From: JANXXV01 sp038230275
Lineage (GTDB): Bacteria; Acidobacteriota; Terriglobia; Bryobacterales; Bryobacteraceae
Direction: 5' to 3'
DNA: 24,954 nucleotides
Assembly: GCA_038230275.1 (NCBI GenBank)
Contig: JBBRNO010000098.1
Span: 1 to 24,954, forward strand
The notes under the pieces were generated by a model. The model worked only from the letters and a program-made list of their open reading frames with translations. It made no database searches and had not been told where the DNA came from. The translations under genes and the position numbers were made by a program. Every line of letters begins with the position of its first letter. Position 1 is the stretch's first letter. Positions 7,833-16,910 of this stretch are shown in pieces.

Positions 7833-7834
7833 CT

Positions 7835-8731
7835 ATGGATCGTCAGAAAATGCTAATGATCTTCGCCGGCGCCTGGGTATCGGCCGCGTTGCTCACTTGG
7901 CTGGTGTATGCAAAAACGGCAGGCCCGCGAACGGAAAAGTTGAGCGACGTGATTGCCGCCGCCCGCGATATGCCTGCGGGAACGCGGTTGAAAAAATCCG
8001 ATCTCAAGGTAATCAAGATCGCGGAAAAAGATATGCCAAGGATGGCGATTACCGACGAAGCGGCGGCGCTGGACCAGATCTTGCTGCATCCCATCAATTC
8101 CAACGAGACCTTCGCCAAGAATAAGTTCGCCAGCATGGGCGGGGCGGAAGGCCTCTCAGCCACCATTGAGAATGGCAAACGAGCCGTCTCCGTGCCGGTA
8201 ACCGACGCCACCGGAGCCGGAGGCTTAATTCAGCCGCGTTCCCACGTGGATGTGATGTTCACCCGCACCGGGTCCATGCGGGAAGCACTCACCACCACCA
8301 TTCTGCAGGACGTAATTGTGCTTTCCATCGGACGGCTGACCGAGGCCGGACAGGCAATCGACGCCAAGGTGACCCGGCCTCTAACGCAGGCAGCCACGCT
8401 TCTTGTCACGCCGGAGGAAGCAAAGAAACTGGAACTGGCGAAGAACCAGGGGAAAATCAGTCTGGCGCTGCGCAACCCACTGGATAAATCGGTGTCGGAG
8501 AATTCAGAAGCGGCAACGGCGGAAACTATCGATCCGGAAATGTTCGCCGGAGCCGCCAAGTACGCCCGCCGTATGAACACGCCGAACATTCGCGACAACG
8601 GCGTCTGGAACCAGCTTACCTCTGGAGCGCCGCCTGCAAAACCGAAAGAAGAGAAAAAGGAGCCGCCTAAACCCCGAGTTGTGATTGACGTCTATCGTGG
8701 CGACAAACACGTTCAGGAAATTTTCCAATGA
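7835..8731 (+). CDS. cpaB: Flp pilus assembly protein CpaB/RcpC
   Basis: This 298-residue protein has one N-terminal membrane helix (LMIFAGAWVSAALLTWLVYA), then a SAF domain (about 37-110, VIAARDMPAGTRLKKSDLK), then the RcpC/CpaB region (TDATGAGGLIQPRSHVDVMF). A proline-lysine-rich linker comes before the last beta segment PRVVIDVYRGDKHVQEIFQ. CpaB proteins work with the secretin in the periplasm. I chose the ATG at 7835 because it is preceded by GGAGAAG and the homology starts there; the frame stays open upstream to 7694, but that part overlaps the previous gene. It overlaps cpaC by four bases (ATGA). Confidence 0.93.
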   Translation: MDRQKMLMIFAGAWVSAALLTWLVYAKTAGPRTEKLSDVIAAARDMPAGTRLKKSDLKVIKIAEKDMPRMAITDEAAALDQILLHPINSNETFAKNKFASMGGAEGLSATIENGKRAVSVPVTDATGAGGLIQPRSHVDVMFTRTGSMREALTTTILQDVIVLSIGRLTEAGQAIDAKVTRPLTQAATLLVTPEEAKKLELAKNQGKISLALRNPLDKSVSENSEAATAETIDPEMFAGAAKYARRMNTPNIRDNGVWNQLTSGAPPAKPKEEKKEPPKPRVVIDVYRGDKHVQEIFQ

Positions 8732-10119
8732 GATTCCGATACGCTGTTGTCTTTGCAGTTGGTCTCTCGCTGTTCGCGCAGGCCCCCGCGGCGCGCGACC
8801 TGACCATGATTACCGGGAAAGGAGAATTGCTGCAATTCGAGCGCGACGTGGTACGCGTGGTGGTAGCCGAGCCGAAGATCGCCGACGCCATCGTGGTTTC
8901 ACCGCGCGAAGTGATGGTGAATGCGAAAGGACCGGGCAAGACGACGGTCATGATCTGGGAAACGAATGCCGCGGCAGGGCGCTACAACATCAATGTCACC
9001 GCCGACACCTCCGACTTCGACAACTTTCGCAAAGAGTTTCGCGACGGGTTTCCAGGCTCCACGGTTTCCGTCTCCGGCAACGCCGAAACACTGGTACTCA
9101 CCGGCGCGGTGAAAGATGTGTCGCAATCCAAGCGCGCCGCGGCGCTTGCCTCCACTCGCGCCAAGACGGTGGTAAACCTGCTGCAAACGCCGCCTATCGA
9201 AGATCCGAAACAGATTTTACTGCAAGTTAAGTTCGCCAGCATTGATCGGATCGCGCTACAGGAGTTGGGCTTCAATCTGGTTTCCACCAATGGAAAGATG
9301 TTGGGCGCCACTTCAACACAGGAATTTGCGGCGCCCCGCTTCAGCCAGTTGCAGAATCAGAATGGCAACACACCGGCGCCAACAACGAACTTCTCCGACC
9401 TTCTCAATCTATTTGTTTTTCGACCGGACTTGAACATCGGCGCCACCATCCGCGCACTACAAGGCCGGAACCTACTGCAGATCCTGGCCGAACCAAATTT
9501 GATTGCCCTTGAGGGCAGCGAGGCCAGCTTCCTGGCCGGCGGAGAGTTTCCATTTCCCACCATCACCTCCACGCCAACCGGGGGCGCGACGGCCCCCGTA
9601 GTCACCGTACAGTTTAAGAAATTTGGGGTGCAGCTTGGATTTACGCCAACCATCACGCCCAGCGGAGCCATTCACCTAAAGGTGCAGCCGGAGGTGAGCG
9701 CGCTCGATTTCGCGAATGCAGTCACACTGCAGGGCTTTCTGATTCCGGCCGTCTCCACACGCCGGGCCGAAACCGAGGTCATCCTCAGGGACGGTGAAAG
9801 CTTTGCCATCGCCGGCTTGATCGACAATCGCGTGGTCGAGCAACTGAACCGGGTTTGGGGGTTGGGAGATATTCCCGTCCTCGGGCAGCTCTTCCGTAGC
9901 CGTTCCACGAAGAAGACTACCGACGAACTACTGGTGGTGGTTACACCGCATTTTGTAAGGCCGCTCTCCCCGGATGAGAAAGCTAAGTTGCCGGATATGA
10001 GCGCTGCCTTCCTGCCGACGGTTGCCCAGGAGAAAGCAAAGAAGGACGCTAAGAAGAATAAGAAAGCCGCTGAAGATCCCGCTTTCGTAGGACCGCGTGG
10101 ACATCAGGAACCAAAGTAA
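8728..10119 (+). CDS. cpaC: Flp pilus outer-membrane secretin CpaC/RcpA
   Basis: This 463-residue secretin forms the outer-membrane channel for the pilus. It has a signal peptide (about residues 1-22), then the pilus-assembly secretin N-terminal domain (ITGKGELLQFERDVVRVVV, MVNAKGPGKTTVMIWE), a BON-like segment (about 90-155), and the secretin core from about residue 165 to 425 with ILAEPNLIALEGSEASFLAG and GGEFPFP. The end LLVVVTPHFVRPLSPDEK is typical of secretins. A lysine-rich tail follows (KKDAKKNKKAAED). The start overlaps the cpaB stop by four bases. Confidence 0.95.
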   Translation: MRFRYAVVFAVGLSLFAQAPAARDLTMITGKGELLQFERDVVRVVVAEPKIADAIVVSPREVMVNAKGPGKTTVMIWETNAAAGRYNINVTADTSDFDNFRKEFRDGFPGSTVSVSGNAETLVLTGAVKDVSQSKRAAALASTRAKTVVNLLQTPPIEDPKQILLQVKFASIDRIALQELGFNLVSTNGKMLGATSTQEFAAPRFSQLQNQNGNTPAPTTNFSDLLNLFVFRPDLNIGATIRALQGRNLLQILAEPNLIALEGSEASFLAGGEFPFPTITSTPTGGATAPVVTVQFKKFGVQLGFTPTITPSGAIHLKVQPEVSALDFANAVTLQGFLIPAVSTRRAETEVILRDGESFAIAGLIDNRVVEQLNRVWGLGDIPVLGQLFRSRSTKKTTDELLVVVTPHFVRPLSPDEKAKLPDMSAAFLPTVAQEKAKKDAKKNKKAAEDPAFVGPRGHQEPK

Positions 10120-11404
10120 CCGGTTGGCGGCAACGCGCCGCGGAAAGGACGCCCGGCGATCCCTGCGCGGATCCATGTCCATTCAGATCCTGATCATTTT
10201 GGTGCCGGTGTTCTTCGGCTTCATGGGATTCGCAGTCGACCTGGGCCGCCTGTACCTGGTGCGCGGAGAACTGAAGGCTGCGGCCGATTCCATGGCACTG
10301 GCCGCGGCGCAAAAGTTGATCGGAACCGATGCCAGCGTAGTGGATGCCTCCGCTTTGGCACGCGTGACTGTGAACAACGCCACCGGATTTGGAAATCGTT
10401 ACGATTTCGGCGGACTGGACATCGGAATCACCAATGGCAATCTGAACAGCGATGTTCCAGACCCTACTTACTACTCCACCGCGGTAGATGCATTAGGCGC
10501 CAGTAGCTCTGAAGCCAGCGGGGCAACGGCGAAGTATGCGCGAGTGACCATCACCGCCGATGCGCCGCTCACATTCTGGAGTTTCCTCTCGCTAGGCCAA
10601 ACGCGCAAAACGTCAATCGCCGCACAGAGCGTCGCTGGTGTCAGCGCTCCGCTTTGCACCGCTTGCGGAATTGAGCCAATCGCGATAGCAGCGCTGGATG
10701 CCACGGATACTGTGGATTTCGGCTTCACCGTGCAGAACCGGTACACACTCGGCTATCAATGCGCAGGCCCTCCAACACCCGGAGTTCTCGGCTCCAGCGT
10801 ATCGCGCATTCAGTATCTACTCCTTGACCGTCTGGATGCGGATGCGACGCTGTTTCCCGATGAGAGCTCGCAGCTCTACCGCATCGGCGCCCAAGGACTG
10901 CCCCCGAACCCTACCGCCGCCAAAGCATGCGTTTCCGTCAACGCCGCTGAACTGGTATGGGCCACCGCGGTTCCGTTGAATTGCAATTTGAACCGGCCAC
11001 CGAACGGGGCCTCGAATTTCCTCTGTGGACTGGCTTCGCGTTTCGATGCGGCCACGGTGCCAACGGCCTGCGCGAATGTGGTCGATGCCGACACCATCAT
11101 CGGTGCTGAAATCGCCGACACCGACCTCAATGATCTGGACGATTACACCACCTACGCCGGCAACGGACGCCGTATCATTACCATTCCCATAGTAGATGCG
11201 CTTTCCGGAACTGGCACCATGACGGTGCTGGGCTTCCGGCAGTTTCTGGTGGAGCCCAACCCGAACGACGTCACCCTGAATCCGTCAGACGTGAATGCAC
11301 GGTTCGCGGCCCTTTATATCGGTAGCGTGGTGCCAGTGAGGCAAGGTCAATTCAGCGGCTGCCAGATCACCAATGGTCCAGGCAAAGTGGTGCTGCACCA
11401 ATGA
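10097..11404 (+). CDS. TadG-like protein
   Basis: This 435-residue protein has the N-terminal Tad domain: a basic start (TRRGKDARRSLRG), then one membrane helix (IQILIILVPVFFGFMGFAVDL) and GRLYLVRGELKAAADSMALA. The rest is predicted extracytoplasmic and contains about nine cysteines, including CTACG near residue 191. TadG-like proteins are envelope-spanning or minor pilus components. The GTG at 10097 overlaps the cpaC end by 23 bases; an internal ATG at 10175 would remove 26 residues and begins just before the helix, so it is a real alternative. It overlaps the next gene by four bases. Confidence 0.85.
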   Translation: MDIRNQSNRLAATRRGKDARRSLRGSMSIQILIILVPVFFGFMGFAVDLGRLYLVRGELKAAADSMALAAAQKLIGTDASVVDASALARVTVNNATGFGNRYDFGGLDIGITNGNLNSDVPDPTYYSTAVDALGASSSEASGATAKYARVTITADAPLTFWSFLSLGQTRKTSIAAQSVAGVSAPLCTACGIEPIAIAALDATDTVDFGFTVQNRYTLGYQCAGPPTPGVLGSSVSRIQYLLLDRLDADATLFPDESSQLYRIGAQGLPPNPTAAKACVSVNAAELVWATAVPLNCNLNRPPNGASNFLCGLASRFDAATVPTACANVVDADTIIGAEIADTDLNDLDDYTTYAGNGRRIITIPIVDALSGTGTMTVLGFRQFLVEPNPNDVTLNPSDVNARFAALYIGSVVPVRQGQFSGCQITNGPGKVVLHQ

Positions 11405-11928
11405 GCATGCCAGCTATGACCACCGCCCCCGCGAAAACTCGCCGCGGAAATGCCATGCTGGAAATGGCGATGTGGGTGCCCTTGCTGGTCCTGCTGCTGG
11501 TGGGCATGAGTGAGCTGGCGCGCATCACCTACGTCTATTACACGCTGCAGAAAACCATGTACACCATTGCGCGTTACGTGGGCACGCAGCAGGGTGTGAA
11601 CTTCTGCTCCGATTCGGATACCATCGTCGCCGCCGCCAAGAATTTCGCCATCGGCGGCAGCACGGATTCCACCAATACTCCGATACTCGCCAACCTCACC
11701 GCGGATATGGTGCAAGTGCGCATTGAGCGCTACTCAACCGATACGCAGGACCTGGGCCAATGCGACTGCTCCATCACCGGCTGCGACTTAGGCTCAGGCG
11801 GAAGATCTCCGGATTTCATCGTGGTCTCAATCCCGGATGGATACACCGTTCGCCCCGGAATTCCTTATCTCACCACAGACCCCATTCTCTTCAAGCCGCG
11901 CATCCGCGTGCCATTTGGGGGTTCCTGA
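11401..11928 (+). CDS. TadE-like pseudopilin (first copy)
   Basis: This 175-residue protein has the TadE-like N-terminus: a basic leader, then RRGNAMLEMAMWVPLLVLLL with the conserved glutamate, then ELARITYVYYTLQKTMYTIARYV. TadE/TadF proteins are minor pilin-like subunits processed by the prepilin peptidase. Its extracytoplasmic domain has four cysteines: C69, C121, C123 and C128 (LGQCDCSITGCDLG). The ATG overlaps the stop of the TadG-like gene by four bases and the stop lies one base before the next start. Confidence 0.87.
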   Translation: MSMPAMTTAPAKTRRGNAMLEMAMWVPLLVLLLVGMSELARITYVYYTLQKTMYTIARYVGTQQGVNFCSDSDTIVAAAKNFAIGGSTDSTNTPILANLTADMVQVRIERYSTDTQDLGQCDCSITGCDLGSGGRSPDFIVVSIPDGYTVRPGIPYLTTDPILFKPRIRVPFGGS

Positions 11929-11929
11929 G

Positions 11930-12445
11930 ATGAGGCTGCGCCGCCGCAAATCGCAATCCGGACAAGCCCTGCTGGAGTACGCCATGACCTTCGCCGGCAT
12001 TCTGGTGCCGATGACGTTTATGATCATCTTCACCGCGCAGTTGCTCTGGGTCTGGCACAGCATTGTCGATTTCACCCGCGATGGCGCACGCTACGCGACT
12101 ACACATTGCTGGCAAGGGTCGGGCGACAACGTGACCGCGTATATGCGGGCGAATGTGCCGGCCATGATCGATATGGACCAGTTTCAAACCGGCCAGGCGG
12201 GAATCACGGTACGCTATTTCTCGCGCGATCCTGACACCGGCGGTCTGGTGGATTTCACGTGCGATGGCGGTGAGTGCAGCGCCGATTGCATCCCGGACGC
12301 GGTGACGGTGAGCATCACCAACTATCAGTTCACCAGATTCATGAATGTACTGGGGCTGCCGCCGGTGGCCCTGCCCGATTTTCGAACCTCCATGCCCATT
12401 GAAGGCGCAGGCTGCGATCCGGAACAGAGTACCTGCCTGCCATAG
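11930..12445 (+). CDS. TadE-like pseudopilin (second copy)
   Basis: This 171-residue protein begins RRRKSQSGQALLEYAMTFAG, a pilin-like processing region with GQALLEY close to that of Flp, then one membrane helix (ILVPMTFMIIFTAQLLWVW). The rest is extracytoplasmic, with six cysteines: C60, C111, C116, C120, C162 and C169. I chose the ATG at 11930, one base after the previous stop. The frame is open upstream to 11837 but that part overlaps the first TadE-like gene. It is probably a paralogue of that gene, since both carry ARY followed by a cysteine and a later cysteine cluster. Confidence 0.85.
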   Translation: MRLRRRKSQSGQALLEYAMTFAGILVPMTFMIIFTAQLLWVWHSIVDFTRDGARYATTHCWQGSGDNVTAYMRANVPAMIDMDQFQTGQAGITVRYFSRDPDTGGLVDFTCDGGECSADCIPDAVTVSITNYQFTRFMNVLGLPPVALPDFRTSMPIEGAGCDPEQSTCLP

Positions 12446-12455
12446 GAATTCTTTC

Positions 12456-13628
12456 ATGCCGATTTCATTGTTAGTCGCATCCACAGACGAGCAGTTCCGG
12501 GAGATGATCCGCGAGAACCTGCTGAATCAACCGAACGCAAAGGTGATCTCGGAATACGCCGACGTTGCCTCGAATCTGTACATCCGCGTATTGCAGGATT
12601 TGGAACGGCATGCCGAAGCCGCGCTGATTCTGGACATCGGCGGCGATCCGGCGGAGGGTTTCCGGATTCTCGAAAAAGTGCGCGCCGCGGCCCCGGATCT
12701 TTACATCATCGCGGCCAATTATAGCGGCGACGGCGAATCCGTCATCGCCACCATTCGCGCCGGAGCGAATGACTTTCTGATGATGCCGTTGCGGCGGACC
12801 GATTTCAAAGATGCCATTGCGCGGCTGGAAAAGACTCCGCGGCGTGCCAGTTCGGGCACCAGCAAGTTGGGCCGCATCTATAGTTTTCTGGGAACCAAAG
12901 GCGGCGTTGGCACAACCACTCTCGCCGTGAATTTCGCCTCCGTGCTAGCGCAGCGCAAGCAACAGTCGGTGTTGATCGACTTGGATGCCATTGGGAACGA
13001 CGTCGCCATGCAACTGGGCGCGACGCCTCAGTATACGCTGCAGGAAGTGGGTGAAAATCTCTCGCGCATGGACCAGGCGCTGTTCGAAGGCTTCGTCACA
13101 CGCGACCCGTTGGGCTTCTTCCTGGTTGGTCCGCCGGACGCGCTGGAACAGCGGGGCTATTTTTCGGAAGCGATGTTCCGGGAATTCGGAACGTTCCTGG
13201 TAGAGAAATATGAATCGATTGTGGTGGACGCCGGACGCGCGGTCTCGGACGAAATCGTACTGGGCGCGCTGCAAGCCTCAAGCATCATTTTCCTGGTGGT
13301 AACCCAGGAGTTCCCAACCATTCGCAATGCGCAGCGCTATATCGCCTATCTGATGCGCATGGGCTTCAGCCAAGACCAGCTTCGCGTGGTATGCAACCGC
13401 TATCAGAAGCGAAACAATCCAAACTATACCAGTCTGGAACAGATCCAACAGACGTTGAATCAGCCGGTGTTTTACGGCATTCCCGAGACCCCGGCCATGT
13501 TGACGGCAGTAAATAAAGCGCGGCCGCTGGTGGCCGACCGGCAGTCCGCGCCGGAGTTCGATAAAGCGTTCCGCTCGTTTGTAGACAAAGCGACAGGCAT
13601 CAGCAAGAGCGTAGCCAAATCGGCGTAA
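12456..13628 (+). CDS. tadZ: Flp pilus localisation ATPase TadZ/CpaE
   Basis: This 390-residue protein has two parts. Residues 1-125 form a response-regulator-like domain: the phospho-acceptor position could be D60 (LILDIGG), but the usual lysine-proline motif is replaced by MMPLRR. From about residue 138 comes a MinD/ParA-type ATPase with a Walker A-like motif KGGVGTTT (148-155), then LIDLDAIGND. TadZ/CpaE proteins place the pilus machine at a cell site. The ATG at 12456 is preceded by AGGAA at 12444-12448; the frame is open upstream to 12345 inside the previous gene and I reject that longer start. Confidence 0.93.
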   Translation: MPISLLVASTDEQFREMIRENLLNQPNAKVISEYADVASNLYIRVLQDLERHAEAALILDIGGDPAEGFRILEKVRAAAPDLYIIAANYSGDGESVIATIRAGANDFLMMPLRRTDFKDAIARLEKTPRRASSGTSKLGRIYSFLGTKGGVGTTTLAVNFASVLAQRKQQSVLIDLDAIGNDVAMQLGATPQYTLQEVGENLSRMDQALFEGFVTRDPLGFFLVGPPDALEQRGYFSEAMFREFGTFLVEKYESIVVDAGRAVSDEIVLGALQASSIIFLVVTQEFPTIRNAQRYIAYLMRMGFSQDQLRVVCNRYQKRNNPNYTSLEQIQQTLNQPVFYGIPETPAMLTAVNKARPLVADRQSAPEFDKAFRSFVDKATGISKSVAKSA

Positions 13629-13667
13629 GCCCTATGATTGATTGTATGAAGACGGAGGCGTTCTAAG

Positions 13668-14984
13668 ATGGGCACTCGCCCGATGGTCAGACCCGCAAGT
13701 GGGGCGGACCGGTGGTTCAACGTCAAGACTCAGATTCATTCGAAGCTGCTGAATTCCCTTTCGCCCGACCAGCTGCGTGCGCTGAACAAAGACGGAGTGC
13801 GCGAACAGATCGGCAACGTAGTGGAGCGGCTGGTGTCGGATGAGTCGATTCCGATGACCGTGGCCGAGCGCGAGAAGCTGATTGAAGAAGTGCTGGACGA
13901 AGTGTTCGGGTTGGGGCCGCTGGAGCCGCTGCTCAAAGATCCCACCATCAGCGACATTATGGTGAACGGGTTCGACAGCATCTATGTGGAGCGTGGCGGC
14001 CGGCTGGTGGAGACCAACGTCCGCTTCAAGGATCAGGCGCACGTACGCATGATCATTGATCGCATCGTTTCGAACATAGGCCGCCGCATCGACGATTCCT
14101 CGCCTATTGTGGATGCTCGTCTCGCCGATGGTTCCCGTGTTTGCGCCGTGATTCCACCGCTTTCGTTGATCGGGCCTATTTTATCTATCCGCCGCTTCGG
14201 CAAGAAACTGCTGACCACCGAAGACCTGTTGAAGAACGAGACGCTGACCACCGGCATGCTGGATTTCCTGGCCGGTTGCACCGAGGCGCGGCTAAATATC
14301 ATTGTCTCCGGCGGATCGGGCGCGGGCAAGACAACCATGTTGAATACGCTTTCCCGCTTCATTCCGGAAGAAGAGCGGATCGTCACCATTGAAGATACCG
14401 CTGAGTTGCAGATTCAGCAATCGCATATCGTAAGGCTGGAAACGCGGCCCATGAACATCGAAGGTGCGGGCGCAATTACACAGCGCGATCTGGTGATCAA
14501 TGCGCTGCGTATGCGGCCGGATCGAATCATCATTGGAGAGTGCCGCGGCGCGGAGGCTCTCGACATGATGCAGGCCATGAACACCGGTCACGACGGGTCG
14601 ATGACCACTTGCCACGCCAACTCCGCGCGCGATGCCTTCTCACGGTTGGAGACGATGGTAATGATGGCCAGCTCCAGCATTCCCGATAAAGTGGTGCGGC
14701 AGATGTTGACGTCGGCCGTTCATATCGTGATTCAAGTAAGCCGGTTAAACGATGGCACGCGAAAAATCCTGAGTATCAGTGAAGTGGCGGACGTGGAAGA
14801 TGAACACGTCAACATGGAAGACATCTTTGTGTTTGAACGCACCGGCATGAGCGCCCGCGGCAAGGCGGTGGGTAAGTTCAGGGCGACAGGATACCGCCCG
14901 CGGTGCATGGAACGGTTGAAGGCGTACGGTGTGCATCTGTCCCAGGCAATTTTCAGTGAAGAGATGGAAGTGAAGGATAAGTAG
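13668..14984 (+). CDS. tadA: Flp pilus motor ATPase TadA/CpaF
   Basis: This 438-residue secretion ATPase of the VirB11/PulE family powers pilus assembly. It has the N-terminal domain (about 20-190, with GLGPLEPLLKDPTISDIMVN), a Walker A motif GGSGAGKTT at 215-223, an Asp box region (IVTIEDTAELQI), Walker B (RPDRIIIGECRG), and a His box (HDGSMTTCHAN). The ATG at 13668 follows a strong GGAGG at 13654-13658. The stop codon directly abuts the tadB start. All catalytic motifs are intact. Confidence 0.97.
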   Translation: MGTRPMVRPASGADRWFNVKTQIHSKLLNSLSPDQLRALNKDGVREQIGNVVERLVSDESIPMTVAEREKLIEEVLDEVFGLGPLEPLLKDPTISDIMVNGFDSIYVERGGRLVETNVRFKDQAHVRMIIDRIVSNIGRRIDDSSPIVDARLADGSRVCAVIPPLSLIGPILSIRRFGKKLLTTEDLLKNETLTTGMLDFLAGCTEARLNIIVSGGSGAGKTTMLNTLSRFIPEEERIVTIEDTAELQIQQSHIVRLETRPMNIEGAGAITQRDLVINALRMRPDRIIIGECRGAEALDMMQAMNTGHDGSMTTCHANSARDAFSRLETMVMMASSSIPDKVVRQMLTSAVHIVIQVSRLNDGTRKILSISEVADVEDEHVNMEDIFVFERTGMSARGKAVGKFRATGYRPRCMERLKAYGVHLSQAIFSEEMEVKDK

Positions 14985-15950
14985 ATGTTCGTTCTGGTAG
15001 CATTTGTGATTTTCGCGGCGGCGCTCTCAGGCGCGGGATACCTGGTCTGGTACGTGCCGCAGCAGGAATCGGAGGAGTTGCTCGCGGGGCGGCTCCGCGA
15101 GCTGCGGGCGCGCAGTGGTGTGCGCACGCGATCCACGCCCGATCTGTTTAAGCGGGAGAAGCGCGGGCCGCTGGCGGCGCTGGGCGATTTCGTTTCCTGG
15201 ATTGGCGTCCTGCGCCGGTTGCAGATGCATATCGATCAGGCGAACCTCAAATACCGTGCTGCGGAAGTGTTCACGTTGGTGGTTCTAATCACGGTGTCGG
15301 CATACGTGGTCTTCGGCTTTTTCATCTCCATGTTCTTCCTTCGCGTGTTGCTCTCCATCGGACTCGGATCCATACCCATCTTCTATATCAATTTCACGCG
15401 CAGCCGGCGGCTGGCAAAATTTGAAGAGCAACTGCCCGACGCGATTGATCTGTTCAACCGCTCGATGCGCGCCGGACACAATATCCATGCGGGTCTGGAG
15501 ACCATCTCGCAGGAGACCTTCGATCCGGTGCGAATGGAATTCCGCAAGGTGCTCGAAGAGCTTGCCTTGGGATCGCAAATCGAAACCGCATTGCACAACA
15601 TGGGCACGCGCGTGCCGGTCATCGATCTGAAGTTCTTCATCACCGGCTTGATCTTACAGCGCCAGACTGGCGCAAACATGGTGACCGTTCTGGAGAATCT
15701 GGCGATGCTGGTTCGGGAAAGGTTGAACCTGGCTGCAAAGCTCTCGGCGGCCACCGCGCAGCAACGGCTGTCGGCAGGCCTGCTGTGTTCCTTGCCAATC
15801 GTCGTCGGCATTGGATTTTGGTTTCTGAAACCGGAGTACATGATGATGCTTTACACCGACGAGACCGGCAGTAAGTTTCTGACGTACGCAATCTGTTCTG
15901 AGATCGTGGGAATTCTGGTGATTCGCAAGCTGGCGAATCCGAAGTTGTAG
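14985..15950 (+). CDS. tadB: Flp pilus platform protein TadB
   Basis: This 321-residue inner-membrane protein has a N-terminal helix (about 1-24), two helices at about 93-137, a cytoplasmic type II secretion F domain starting near residue 150 (LPDAIDLFNRSMRAGHNIHA), and two C-terminal helices (SLPIVVGIGFWFL and YAICSEIVGILVI). TadB and TadC form the platform on which TadA acts. It starts right after the tadA stop and precedes tadC by 12 bases, which is the usual order of the family. Confidence 0.94.
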   Translation: MFVLVAFVIFAAALSGAGYLVWYVPQQESEELLAGRLRELRARSGVRTRSTPDLFKREKRGPLAALGDFVSWIGVLRRLQMHIDQANLKYRAAEVFTLVVLITVSAYVVFGFFISMFFLRVLLSIGLGSIPIFYINFTRSRRLAKFEEQLPDAIDLFNRSMRAGHNIHAGLETISQETFDPVRMEFRKVLEELALGSQIETALHNMGTRVPVIDLKFFITGLILQRQTGANMVTVLENLAMLVRERLNLAAKLSAATAQQRLSAGLLCSLPIVVGIGFWFLKPEYMMMLYTDETGSKFLTYAICSEIVGILVIRKLANPKL

Positions 15951-15962
15951 GAGACGGCGCAA

Positions 15963-16895
15963 ATGGTTTTCGGAATCTTGTTCTTCCTATTTGCCTTTGC
16001 CACATTCGTGGCGCTGGTGTGGTCTGGAATGGAGTTGTTTCAGGACAAGGAAGATCCACTGGGCGAAAGGCTGGAAGAGTTGCAGGCACACGCCATGGTT
16101 GCATCCACAAGAACCCCGAAACGCAAGGGTGGCGGCGGCTTCGTGAACAACTTCCTGTATGGCATCAGCCTCATTCCGGGTGGCGAAGATTGGATGAGCG
16201 ACACCGAAAAGGAACTGGCGCAGGCGGGAATCCGCAATCGCCAGGCACTGGCGCGCTATGCCATCGGACAGATGATCTTCGCCTTATTGCTGCTGGGCGG
16301 AATGCTCTACCTGCAGCGCGACAATCCGATATCTAACAAATTCGGCGGAATTATGGCGGCGGGTCTTTTGGGATATTTGCTTCCGCCTCAAGTGCTGCAC
16401 CGGTTGGTAAAGCGTTACCGGACGAAGTTGCAGGAAGCGCTTCCCGATACGGTGGATTTGTTGGGGATCGTACTGGGGACGGGGTTGGCGCTGGATCAAG
16501 CCTTGCTGCGGGTGAGCGAGGAGATGCAGTATATCTATCCCGAACTGGCTTCCGAATTCTACACGGTGGTGATGCAGGTGAAAGCGGGACAGGACCGCAG
16601 CAAAGCCTTTCAACAACTGGTGCGGCGGACAGGGATTGAGGACATCAAATCGCTCTCGGCGATGATCGTGCAGAGCGAGCGATTCGGCACCAGCCTATCG
16701 CAGGCACTGAAGGTTTACGCCGATTCGTTGCGTCAGCGGCGGCGGCTGCGGTCGGAAGCCGCGGTGGCAAAGGCCGGAATCAAGATGCTGTTCCCCATCA
16801 TCCTGTTCATACTTCCGGTGCTCTTCGTGATTACACTCGTGCCCGGTGTGTTAAGCGTGCTGCACGATCTGCGCGGGGGCATCGGGAACAAGTAA
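15963..16895 (+). CDS. tadC: Flp pilus platform protein TadC
   Basis: This 310-residue inner-membrane protein is the second platform subunit. It has a N-terminal helix (ILFFLFAFATFVALVW), helices around 98-140, the F domain from about residue 158 (LPDTVDLLGIVLGTGLALDQ), SERFGTSLSQALKVYADSLRQRR near 239-261, and a C-terminal helix (FPIILFILPVLFVITLVPG). A GGAG sequence precedes the ATG. It is the last gene of the plus-strand Tad block and converges on the GT2-methyltransferase gene with only six bases between the stops. Confidence 0.94.
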   Translation: MVFGILFFLFAFATFVALVWSGMELFQDKEDPLGERLEELQAHAMVASTRTPKRKGGGGFVNNFLYGISLIPGGEDWMSDTEKELAQAGIRNRQALARYAIGQMIFALLLLGGMLYLQRDNPISNKFGGIMAAGLLGYLLPPQVLHRLVKRYRTKLQEALPDTVDLLGIVLGTGLALDQALLRVSEEMQYIYPELASEFYTVVMQVKAGQDRSKAFQQLVRRTGIEDIKSLSAMIVQSERFGTSLSQALKVYADSLRQRRRLRSEAAVAKAGIKMLFPIILFILPVLFVITLVPGVLSVLHDLRGGIGNK

Positions 16896-16910
16896 TAGGT
16901 TCTACTTGTT
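16887..16910. terminator. weak shared hairpin at convergent stops
   Basis: An eight-base perfect inverted repeat (AACAAGTA at 16887-16894 and TACTTGTT at 16903-16910) encloses an eight-base loop. It includes both stop codons, since tadC and the converging gene each end in Asn-Lys-stop. It is AT-rich and short, so a terminator role is uncertain; TTTTGCTT follows on the plus strand. Confidence 0.3.

Noticed and set aside
7694..7834. Upstream extension of cpaB
   Set aside because: It overlaps the 3' end of the GT-C-like gene, shows no family similarity, and the ATG at 7835 has a good ribosome-binding site.
12345..12455. Upstream extension of tadZ
   Set aside because: It overlaps the second TadE-like gene; the ATG at 12456 has a ribosome-binding site and matches the family start.
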